Source: Spirochaetaceae bacterium (GTDB lineage: Bacteria > Spirochaetota > Spirochaetia > Treponematales > Breznakiellaceae). Taken from it: a DNA stretch of 20,530 nucleotides. The stretch covers positions 1 through 20,530 of the forward strand of contig JAIRPH010000030.1 of NCBI GenBank assembly GCA_031257135.1. The letters are read 5' to 3'. Within the stretch, counting starts at the first letter, position 1, and the number at the start of each line of letters is the position of its first letter. The notes under the pieces were generated by a model that did no database searches, was not told where the DNA came from, and saw only the letters and a program-made list of their open reading frames with translations. Shown here piece after piece: positions 1 through 7,001 of the stretch. The translations under genes were made by a program, and so were the position numbers.

Positions 1-27
1 CGTATACTCGCTTTTAAGGAGAAATAT

Positions 28-1786
28 ATGCGGACTTTGGTTGCGCTGATTTTGGTTTTTGCCGGTACGGTTGGGGTTTTCCCGCAGGAGAAGTACGCGC
101 TGGTCATCGGGAACGCGAATTATATCAGCTTCGGGTCTTTGCGGAATACCCTCAACGACGCCAATGATATGGAGGCGGTTCTCAAAGACAACGGCTGGAC
201 AGTGGAGAAAATCCTTAACGGGAACCTTGAGGCTATGGAAAACGCCGGTTATGCGGCTGAAAAGCCGTTTGATCGCGTCTCGGCAGGGGGCTTACGGGTT
301 TTTGTACTATTCGGGTCATGGGGTTCAGTTGAATGGCGAGAACTATCTGATACCCGCGGATGCGAATATCGGCAGTGAAAGCCTTCTGCGTCATCGTGCG
401 TTGCCTCTGAGTTTTACCCTTGACGAGCTGACCTCTGCGGGAAACGCCCTGAATGTGGTCGTGCTTGACGCGTGCCGGGACTTTCCTGCGGCGTGGAGTA
501 GGAGCGGGAAAAAGGGCTTGTCCGTTGTAAGCGGTCAGCCTAAGAACAGTATTGTTGTGTATGCGACGAGCGCGGGTTCTACCGCTTCCGACGGGGAGGG
601 GCGGAACGGTTTATTTACCACGCATTTGCTGAACAACCTGAAAACCCCCGGGCTGGAGGTAGCGGAACTGTTCCAGCGCACCGGCGCGGATGTGGCTCGG
701 GCAAGCGGGAACAGACAGTTTCCTGCGGTGTATAGTCAGTTTTTCGGCTCGGCTTACTTGGGGCGCGCCGCCGCGCAACCTGCGCCCGCGCCGCAAGCGA
801 TTCCCGCCGGGCTTGAGTGGAAAGTCGAAGGCTCAGGCGTCACGATTACGGAGTATACCGGCAACGCTTCCGTTGTGGACATACCGGATAGGATTAACGG
901 TTTGCCGGTCACGAAGATTGGCAGTTACAATCATCCGGTTGGCGGCTTTATAGGCGCGTTTGCGATTTCTGACGCTCTGACCAGTATCAGCATCCCCTCG
1001 TCGGTCGCCGATATAGATGAACCGGCGTTTCCTTATTGCCACAGTCTGACCAGTATTACGGTAGACGGACGGAATTCATACTACGCCAGTAATAACGGGG
1101 TGCTTTTTGATAAACAAATGAAGACTCTCATACGATACCCTAGCAAGAAAAGCGGATCATCATATACTATCCCTTCGTCGGTCACCGCTATCGGGAGAGG
1201 GGCGTTCCAGTATTGCGATAATCTGACCAGCGTTACTATCCCTTCGTCGGTCACCTCCATCGGTGATGAGGCGTTTGATTTTTGCAGGAATCTGATCAAC
1301 GTTACTATCCCTTCGTCGGTCACCGCTATCGGGAGAGGGACGTTTTATGATTGCCGCAATCTTACCAGCGTTACTATCCCTAACTCAGTCACCGCCATCG
1401 GAGATAAGGCGTTCTGGAGTTGCGACAATCTGACCAGCGTTACTATCCCCTCATCGGTCACTGCTATCGGGAGAGGGACGTTTTATGATTGCTACAGTCT
1501 TACCAGCGTTACCATACCTTCGTCGGTCACCTCCATCGGTGATGAGGCGTTTTTTTGTTGCTACAATCTGACCAGTGTTACTATCCCCTCGTCGGTCACC
1601 TCCATCGGTCATGAGGCGTTCCGGGGTTGCCGCAATCTGACCAGCGTTACCATTCCGTCATCGGTCACCGCTATCGAGAATTTTGCGTTTGTTTTCTCTG
1701 GTCTGAAGAGCGTAACGCTGTCTCGGCGGACGCGGGTTGGAGTCGAAGCGTTTCCCCAAGGCGTACAGATACGCTACAGCGATTAG
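28..1786 (+). pseudogene. Secreted caspase-like (peptidase C14) protein with BspA-type leucine-rich repeats, interrupted by a frameshift
   Basis: Two reading frames together make one protein. Frame 1 starts at ATG 28 behind a good Shine-Dalgarno (AAGGAG, 16-21). It encodes a signal peptide (about residues 1-19) and the first caspase strand (KYALVIGNANY). The homology then moves to frame 2, which carries the catalytic His (YYSGHG, His codon 317-319), the catalytic Cys (LDACRD, Cys codon 473-475), and BspA-type LRRs up to the stop at 1784-1786. Removing one G from the run at 286-290 joins the halves as VSAGAYGFLYYSGHG, which fits the family. The caspase fold ends near 750. A short linker rich in Ala and Pro follows, then the repeats. 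The second frame stays open for about 1.5 kb, so the lesion is either recent, phase-variable, or a sequencing error. As read, only a 116-residue product would be made. The function is unknown; the signal peptide suggests an envelope or extracellular role. The fold assignments are sure; its status as a true pseudogene is not. Confidence 0.8.
1223..1702 (+). repeat. Tandem 69-bp BspA-type LRR units
   Basis: Seven consecutive units start at 1223, 1292, 1361, 1430, 1499, 1568 and 1637. Each encodes 23 residues of the form LTSVTIPSSVTxIGxxAFxxC; the last is 22 residues. Two alternating subtypes are visible: one with TAIGRGTFYDC (units at 1292 and 1430) and one with TSIGDEAF (1223, 1499). The RGTFYDC units are nearly identical in DNA across a 138-bp step. 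This indicates duplication of two-unit blocks, as expected for an array that grows and shrinks by recombination. A degenerate unit, an insertion of the VDGRNSYYASNNGVLF type, and one further unit lie between about 980 and 1222. Confidence 0.9.
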
Positions 1787-1790
1787 TCAT

Positions 1791-1865
1791 AGCGTAACCC
1801 TTTCCCGCAAAACCAAGCCGGGAAGCTCTGCGTTTCCCGATAGCGCGGCGATGCGCTACCGCGAT
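1791..1865 (+). pseudogene. Out-of-frame relic of a second BspA-LRR C-terminal cap
   Basis: Frame 3 at this site reads SVTLSRKTKPGSSAFP followed by DSAAMRYRD. It aligns without gaps over 25 codons to the last 25 residues of the upstream LRR protein (codons from 1709 to 1783: SVTLSRRTRVGVEAFP, then QGVQIRYSD), with 14 identities. The two copies are 82 bp apart, so the second lies one base out of frame and just past the stop. The position where the first copy has its stop codon is TGG here. It looks like the end of a second, mostly deleted paralogue or a decayed partial duplication. No start signal serves it. Confidence 0.7.
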
Positions 1866-1886
1866 TGGCGGCGGCTGATTAAGGAC

Positions 1887-1913
1887 TTGACGCGTTGCCG
1901 GTATTCCTATACG
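1887..1913 (+). promoter_or_regulatory. Possible promoter for the chemotaxis receptor gene
   Basis: TTGACG (1887-1892) and TATACG (1908-1913) resemble -35 and -10 boxes, but the 15-bp spacer is short. It lies about 60 bp ahead of the receptor start, in the 104-bp stretch that follows the LRR relic. Weak; no other candidate in the gap is better. Confidence 0.3.
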
Positions 1914-1970
1914 CTGTACCTAATGGAAGTCAGAAAAGCCATATCTGACCATAAAGGACGATTTTGAAAC

Positions 1971-3752
1971 ATGAACTTTTTTAATAATTTGTCTATCGGG
2001 AAAAAGTTCCTTTGCGGTACGCTGTTCATCGCGGGAATTTTTACTATCATCAGTTGGCAGAGCATCGGGACGATAATACACTGCCATCACGCCTGCCGCG
2101 CGCTGTTAGACGGGGCGTTTACCACTAAGTCTCTCGCCCAAAGCGCGCAAACCGAGTTTTACGCGCTTACGGAAACCGCAAATCAGTCTTTGTTCTACGC
2201 GCAACTGGGAGACGCCGCAAAAAGCGGGTCTTTGCAAAACAAATTCATGTCCGATGCCCAAGCCCTGAACGCGTCGCTGGACAAGGTTCTCGCGGCTCTC
2301 AACGGGGACCCCCAGGTGGATAAATCCATTATCGCCGGGCTTCTCGCCGAAGCGGAAACCGCAAAAAACGCATTGAATACCGAGTATGTGCCGCTGATCC
2401 AAAAACTCGGAGACATCCGGCAATATCAAGAAAACAATCGCCAGTTAAGCGCGGATTTTACCCGGACTCCGGAAATTTCTCAAAAAATCGGCGCGTCTAT
2501 CGACCGGGTATTTAAGGGCATCGGCGACTCCGCCGAGGGAGTTTACGCCGCGTATCTCGCGTACCTTATGGGAATTATTTTCAAGCTCCGGGTTTTTATC
2601 ATCTTAACCGTAGGGCTTTCCATAGCTATCGCGCTGGTTTTAGGCTTGGTTCTCCGAAAACCTCTGCGGGAAGCTGAACAGGTTGCCCGCGCATTGGCGG
2701 CAATGGATTTCAGCGTGCAGATTCCCGCGGATAGAACCGACGAAATCGGCGTTATCCAGCAGGCGTTGATTAAAATCCGGGACAGTCTGCGCCAAGGGAT
2801 TGACGATCTTAATTCGCATCTCGCAAAGGCTACGGAAAACGGCAAACGGCTCAATCCGGTCATCGCGGAATCCTCGGACGCGCTGTCGGTCATTACCGGC
2901 AACATGGATACTATGCAGTCCGAAACAGATACCCAGATGCAATCCGTCGCGCAGACCTCTAACGCTGTTGAGGAAATTACTAAATCTATCGAATCCCTGA
3001 ATCACGCGGTTCAGACTCAAGCGGCGCATATCGTCGAGTCCTCCGCGGCTATTGAAGAAATGGTAGCGAACATCGATTCTATCCGGTCGATAGTTTCCGG
3101 CGTTATGAAAACTACCGATACCTTGAGCAAATCTTCTTCCGCAGGACATTCGATGCTGATAAAACTCGCTGAAGAGATCGGGCGTATCCGGGAACAGTCC
3201 GCGACGCTACAAAACGCCAACAAGACCATTGCGGACATTGCGGGGCAGACGAACATTCTCGCTATGAACGCCGCCATTGAAGCCGCTCACGCAGGAGAAT
3301 CGGGCAAAGGCTTTGCGGTCGTAGCCGGCGAGATTCGGAAGTTAGCGGAACTGTCCGGGAAAGAATCTAATGCAATTTCCGAAGAGATACAAAAGATAGA
3401 ACAGGAAATCCAGCGGATAACCGAAGTTTCCAATGAGACCGTGGAATCTATGGATAGGATGTTCACTGAAATTAAGGCGATGGACGATTCCTTCGCGCAG
3501 GTAAACCATGCGGTAGAAGAGCAGGCGTCCGGAGGTTCAGAGATTCTCATCGCGCTGAAAACCATACAAGACATGACCATACAAGTCCGGGATGGCGCAG
3601 GCGCAATACATCAGCAGTCAGGCTCTATTCACGGCGAAATGACCACATTACGGCGTATTTCGCAGGATGTAGCGACCCGCGCTTACGAAGTGAAAACCGC
3701 CAGCGGAAGCATCGCGTCGTTTCTGGAAGATACGAAATACTTAGCGGGTTAA
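1971..3752 (+). CDS. Methyl-accepting chemotaxis protein
   Basis: A 593-residue transmembrane chemoreceptor that would signal through CheW/CheA. The N terminus has a short cytoplasmic lead and TM1 at about residues 12-28. A largely helical periplasmic sensor of about 170 residues follows, then TM2 at about 205-227, a HAMP domain to about 280, and a long cytoplasmic coiled coil. The highly conserved hairpin tip (GQTNILAMNAAIEAA, then HAGESGKGFAVVAGEIR) begins near residue 424. There is no C-terminal CheR-tethering pentapeptide. The ligand cannot be told from the sequence. A cluster of His and Cys (H37, C38, H39, H40, C42) directly follows TM1 on the periplasmic side. AAAGGA about 12 bases upstream is a plausible ribosome site. 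The gene stands alone after the broken LRR gene, with no other che genes nearby. Confidence 0.95.
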   Translation: MNFFNNLSIGKKFLCGTLFIAGIFTIISWQSIGTIIHCHHACRALLDGAFTTKSLAQSAQTEFYALTETANQSLFYAQLGDAAKSGSLQNKFMSDAQALNASLDKVLAALNGDPQVDKSIIAGLLAEAETAKNALNTEYVPLIQKLGDIRQYQENNRQLSADFTRTPEISQKIGASIDRVFKGIGDSAEGVYAAYLAYLMGIIFKLRVFIILTVGLSIAIALVLGLVLRKPLREAEQVARALAAMDFSVQIPADRTDEIGVIQQALIKIRDSLRQGIDDLNSHLAKATENGKRLNPVIAESSDALSVITGNMDTMQSETDTQMQSVAQTSNAVEEITKSIESLNHAVQTQAAHIVESSAAIEEMVANIDSIRSIVSGVMKTTDTLSKSSSAGHSMLIKLAEEIGRIREQSATLQNANKTIADIAGQTNILAMNAAIEAAHAGESGKGFAVVAGEIRKLAELSGKESNAISEEIQKIEQEIQRITEVSNETVESMDRMFTEIKAMDDSFAQVNHAVEEQASGGSEILIALKTIQDMTIQVRDGAGAIHQQSGSIHGEMTTLRRISQDVATRAYEVKTASGSIASFLEDTKYLAG

Positions 3753-3801
3753 GCCGCCTTGCATCCGGCTAACGCCTCTTCCCTGATGACTCAACCGAAG
3801 T

Positions 3802-3864
3802 GTTCCCTTATTAGGAACAGATCGGTTCCCTTGTTAGGAACTGACTGGTTCCCTTACTTACTAA
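3802..3864 (+). repeat. 23-bp-period tandem repeat with internal dyads
   Basis: Units start at 3802, 3825 and 3848, exactly 23 bp apart. Each begins GTTCCCTT. The first two continue to GGAAC, so each holds an inverted repeat GTTCC-N7-GGAAC (3802-3818 and 3825-3841). The third keeps only the first half (GTTCCCTTA) and runs into an A-rich stretch. It lies between the chemoreceptor stop and hinT, about 65-125 bases upstream of the hinT start. It could be a protein-binding array or small RNA hairpins at the end of the receptor transcript. The first two units are not followed by a U tract. Confidence 0.7.
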
Positions 3865-3915
3865 AAAAAATTTTAGAACCGTTTCAACCGGCTATTTCAT
3901 ATAGCGTTTCTTTGG

Positions 3916-3921
3916 TATAGT
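3916..3921 (+). promoter_or_regulatory. -10 box (TATAGT) immediately upstream of hinT
   Basis: TATAGT at 3916-3921 lies 7 bases before the hinT ATG at 3929. Initiation at the usual distance would begin at or next to the ATG, giving a leaderless mRNA. No Shine-Dalgarno precedes this ATG, which fits. No convincing -35 box is seen. The same TATAGTATTA string occurs just upstream of the sigma-54 activator gene on the other strand. Confidence 0.45.
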
Positions 3922-3928
3922 ATTAAGT

Positions 3929-4264
3929 ATGGCTGATTGCATTTTTTGCGATATTATACGAGGCAAACTGCCTTGCAAGAAAGTATATGAAGATGAGGAG
4001 GCGATTGCCTTTTATGACATTACGCCTCAAGCTCCGGTACATTTTTTGGTAATTCCGAAACAGCATATACCGAATATCATGGAGGCGGACCAGTCTATTC
4101 TGGGAAGCCTGCTCTTCAAAGCCCAGCGTCTTGCGTCAGAGCTGGGGTGCGCCGAAAAAGGCGCCCGGTTCGTAATCAACTGTAAGGCTCACGGCGGACA
4201 AACGGTGGATCACCTTCATGTTCATGTTCTCGGCGGACGCGCGCTGGGCTGGCCTCCGGGGTGA
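3929..4264 (+). CDS. hinT: HIT-family purine nucleoside phosphoramidase (HinT type)
   Basis: A 111-residue protein of the Hint branch of the histidine triad family. These enzymes hydrolyse AMP-linked phosphoramidates and act in the cytoplasm as homodimers. The N terminus CIFCDIIRGKLPCKKVYED is typical of the branch and includes a CxxC pair. The middle has the YDITPQAPVHFLVIPKQH segment. The C terminus carries the triad HLHVHVLGG preceded by HGGQTVD, with the nucleophilic His in the middle of the triad. The length is normal. The gene stands alone, and its stop abuts the stop of the convergent regulator gene with no gap. No ribosome site is visible; the -10 box sits a few bases upstream. Confidence 0.95.
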   Translation: MADCIFCDIIRGKLPCKKVYEDEEAIAFYDITPQAPVHFLVIPKQHIPNIMEADQSILGSLLFKAQRLASELGCAEKGARFVINCKAHGGQTVDHLHVHVLGGRALGWPPG

Positions 4265-5809
4265 TTAGAGCCGGTATAGCCGCCAGTTTATCCCGTAATG
4301 ATGCACCCGAAGCCCCATCCGGCGTTCCGTAATCCCTAACCGCCGGGCCGCGGCGGCCATATTTCCCTGAGTTATCTTCAAAGCCTCTACGATAAGCTCT
4401 TTTTCAAGCCGGGAAAGAGCCGCAGTCAGCGTCGCAGTAGGCTCGGTATTGGTCGAAACCGCGGATTGAAGGCTGGGAGGCAGATTATACGAGTGAATCA
4501 CCATATCCGTCGAGAGAATAACCGCCCGTTCAATGCAGTTTTCCAGCTCCCGCACATTTCCGGGCCACGAATATGCCGTAAGCAAATCGATTGCCGGCGT
4601 GGAGATGCGTTTTATCAGCTTGCTATTCTTTTCAGCGTACTTTTCCGTGAAATAATCGGCAAGCAAGACAATATCGCTCTTCCGCTCCCGCAGAGGCGGG
4701 ACATGAAGAGGAAACACATTAAGGCGATAATACAAATCTTCCCGAAACCGTCCTGCTTTGACTTCCGCTTCAAGGTTCCGGTTGGTGGCGGCGATGAGCC
4801 TGACGTCTACCCTAATTGTAGCGGTCCCGCCGACGCGTTCCAATTCCCGCTCCTGCAACACCCGCAGGAGCTTTACCTGTATCCGAGGAGACAGTTCAGC
4901 GATTTCATCCAGAAATATGGTTCCCCGATGGGCAAGCTCAAAACGCCCCTTGTGCAGACCGGTAGCTCCGGTGAACGCGCCTTTTTCATGTCCGAACAGC
5001 TCGCTTTCGATAATCGATTCCGGCAGAGCCGCGCAGTTTATCTTGACAAAGGCTTCCTGCGCCCGTTTGGAGAGACGATGCACTTCCGCGGCTACCAGCT
5101 CCTTACCGGTCCCGCTTTCGCCGGTGATAAGCGCGGTGGCATCGCTGGGGGCGACTTTGGCGAGCATCTCGTAAAGTCCCCGCATGGCGTTGCCCGTACC
5201 GATGATCGCGCTTCCCTCGGCGATTCTTCCGCCGTGCTTCAGCTCGCCGGAGCTGTGATCTTCGTGGCAGGGCTTCCGAAGCCGAAACCGCTCTTCAAGA
5301 ATCCGCTCCCGAAGTTTAGCTGAATCCGCAATAATGCCGGAAACCTTTTCCAGCAGAGACCGGTCTTTAGCCATCAGGACTTCGGCGTTGTTCTGCGGAA
5401 GCCGGCGTTCCGCGCTGAGAGTTCCGATAACGCCTCCGGATTGAATCGGGACGCAGTAGTAGGTGAGTCCTTCCATGTCTTGACGGGTCCGGTTTTTCGC
5501 GCGGTTGAGGAAGCGGGTATCCTTAGCAAGGTCTGGAACCGTAATCGCCTGCCCGGATTCAAAAACCCGTCCTACCAGCCCTTCTCCGAGGCGGTAGCGT
5601 CCCCGTTCTTTTTCCTCCGGGCTAAGTCCGTAGGCTTCTTCTATTTTCAAAAGTCCCGTAGACCGATCCAGCAGGGTCACCATCCCCCAAGTAAGTCCCG
5701 CCCGGGTTTCAAGGATGCTCAAAAGCGGTCCCAAAGCGGTCCGCAGTTCCACATATTTATCAAAGGTCCGAGCTATATCGAAGAGCAATTCCAACTCATA
5801 CACGTCCAT
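4265..5809 (-). CDS. NifA-like sigma-54-dependent transcriptional activator (GAF-AAA+-Fis)
   Basis: A 514-residue bacterial enhancer-binding protein. It has an N-terminal GAF sensor (about residues 15-160), a linker, and a central AAA+ domain with Walker A GESGTGKE at 230-237. The sigma-54-contacting GAFTGA loop is at 277-282, with Walker B FLDEIAE after it and the ENCIERAV helix near the end of the domain. The Fis-type helix-turn-helix (GNMAAAARRLGITERRMGLR) is close to the C terminus. This last segment and the layout resemble NifA of treponemes and deltaproteobacteria. The four-Cys motif between the AAA+ and HTH domains that makes some NifA proteins oxygen-sensitive is absent. No nif genes lie in the window, so control of nitrogen fixation is an inference from likeness. 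The start is fixed by MDVYELELLFDIART, a usual GAF lead. Confidence 0.9.
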   Translation of the reverse strand: MDVYELELLFDIARTFDKYVELRTALGPLLSILETRAGLTWGMVTLLDRSTGLLKIEEAYGLSPEEKERGRYRLGEGLVGRVFESGQAITVPDLAKDTRFLNRAKNRTRQDMEGLTYYCVPIQSGGVIGTLSAERRLPQNNAEVLMAKDRSLLEKVSGIIADSAKLRERILEERFRLRKPCHEDHSSGELKHGGRIAEGSAIIGTGNAMRGLYEMLAKVAPSDATALITGESGTGKELVAAEVHRLSKRAQEAFVKINCAALPESIIESELFGHEKGAFTGATGLHKGRFELAHRGTIFLDEIAELSPRIQVKLLRVLQERELERVGGTATIRVDVRLIAATNRNLEAEVKAGRFREDLYYRLNVFPLHVPPLRERKSDIVLLADYFTEKYAEKNSKLIKRISTPAIDLLTAYSWPGNVRELENCIERAVILSTDMVIHSYNLPPSLQSAVSTNTEPTATLTAALSRLEKELIVEALKITQGNMAAAARRLGITERRMGLRVHHYGINWRLYRL

Positions 5810-5828
5810 AAGCCGATAATACTATATT
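5810..5828. promoter_or_regulatory. 19-bp divergent start region between the activator gene and the PfkB gene
   Basis: Only 19 bases separate the two ATG codons. The region is AT-rich (ATAATACTATATT). On the minus strand TATAGT (5826-5821) lies 11 bases before the activator ATG, so its leader would be only a few bases. On the plus strand the ATG of the kinase gene directly follows TATATT. Neither gene has a Shine-Dalgarno here. Polymerase binding at the two promoters would exclude each other. Confidence 0.4.
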
Positions 5829-7001
5829 ATGGTGATTCATGGAACAGGCTGTTGCCTAATGGATTTCTTATACGCTCATGCGGATTTTTCCGGTCCCGCT
5901 TTTCGAGCAAACGCCTCCCGGCGCGAGGGAGACGGCGGTTTAAGTCCGGGAAAACTCGTCTTTGCGGAAGATTTAGAACGGTTCGCAGGAAGGGCTTACG
6001 AAAGCCTTTTAGCGGAATTAACCGAAGGAGCCGCTCCTGATTCATGCAATATAGGCGGTCCTTCGATAGTATCCTTAATCCATGCCGCTCAAGTCCTTCA
6101 GGGACAGGGTCATTCAGTCCGCTACTACGGAGCGTTGGGAACCGATGAAACCGGAGCAGTCCTTAAAACCGCGCTCGCAAAACTGCCCCTTGAAGGGATC
6201 GCCGTTTCGGTAAAGGAAGGACCCTCTTCCCGGACTGACGTTCTCTCTGACCCGGACTATGATAACGGACATGGAGAGCGGACGTTTATCCACTTGCCGG
6301 GAGCCTCGAGTTTTCTCTATCCCGAAGACCTGGAAGATTCTTTTTTCGACGCGCATATTGCCGCATTTGGGGGGACAGCCTTGCTTCCGCCCATCCATGA
6401 GGAATTGACCCCATTACTGCGGAAAGCCCGGGGATGCGATGCGGTTACGATAGTCAATCTGGTCTATGATTACCGGATGGAGGCTCAAAGGAAAAAATGG
6501 ACCTTAGGCAGATATGACGACGCTTATCCTTTCATTGATATACTTATCGCCGACCGGGAAGAAGCGGTAAAAACTTCAGGGCAGGCTTCGGAGGAAGCCG
6601 CCGCGAGGTGGTTTCTCGCTCAGGGAACGGGCGCGGTAGTTATTACCCAAGGAGCAAAACCGGTGACGCTTACCGCGGGAAAGGGGTTCTTTGCGCCTTT
6701 GGATATAACTCGTCTGCCGGTTTGTGAGGAATCTGCGTATAATCTGCCGGCAAATAAGGGAGACACCACCGGGTGCGGAGATAACTTCGCCGGAGGAATC
6801 ATCGCGGCCGTAGCCGAACAGTTTCACCGCGGAGCCGCGGATCTTCGGGAAGCCTGTATTTCAGCCATCGCGGCCGGCGGATTCGCCCGGTTTACGTTAG
6901 GAGGCGTGTTTTATGAAACCTATCCGGGTGAAAAACGGGAACGCCTGACCGCGCCGCTTGAAACCTATCGGAAAACCCTTTTGAAGGCTTCCAAAATTTG
7001 A
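5829..7001 (+). CDS. PfkB-family (ribokinase-like) carbohydrate kinase
   Basis: A 390-residue cytoplasmic sugar or nucleoside kinase of the PfkB fold. The first PfkB signature region has the substrate-binding Gly pair (NIGGPS, about residue 65), followed by YYGALGTDETG. The second signature is GDTTGCGDNFAGG, starting at residue 311, with the catalytic Asp at 318. An unusual N-terminal segment (DFSGPAFRANASRREGDGG) is longer than in ribokinase. The substrate cannot be assigned. The start MVIHGTGCCLMD fits the family but has no ribosome site. The gene is divergent from the sigma-54 activator, and its last 37 bases overlap the convergent DHH phosphoesterase gene. Confidence 0.9.
   Translation: MVIHGTGCCLMDFLYAHADFSGPAFRANASRREGDGGLSPGKLVFAEDLERFAGRAYESLLAELTEGAAPDSCNIGGPSIVSLIHAAQVLQGQGHSVRYYGALGTDETGAVLKTALAKLPLEGIAVSVKEGPSSRTDVLSDPDYDNGHGERTFIHLPGASSFLYPEDLEDSFFDAHIAAFGGTALLPPIHEELTPLLRKARGCDAVTIVNLVYDYRMEAQRKKWTLGRYDDAYPFIDILIADREEAVKTSGQASEEAAARWFLAQGTGAVVITQGAKPVTLTAGKGFFAPLDITRLPVCEESAYNLPANKGDTTGCGDNFAGGIIAAVAEQFHRGAADLREACISAIAAGGFARFTLGGVFYETYPGEKRERLTAPLETYRKTLLKASKI

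Noticed and set aside
1737..1967. 76-codon frame after the LRR gene as a real small gene
   Set aside because: Its only recognisable part is the relic LRR cap, and its apparent start lies inside the LRR gene in another frame without a ribosome site.
2079..2096. Covalent haem motif in the chemoreceptor (CHHAC)
   Set aside because: The c-type haem motif is CxxCH; the sequence here is CxxxC and does not fit.
3753..3800. Terminator after the chemoreceptor gene (GCCG...CGGC)
   Set aside because: The stem is only four base pairs and no U tract follows.
4466..5323. Long plus-strand open frame opposite the sigma-54 activator gene
   Set aside because: Its product has no recognisable motif, and the minus-strand frame carries every conserved motif of the activator; it is a shadow.
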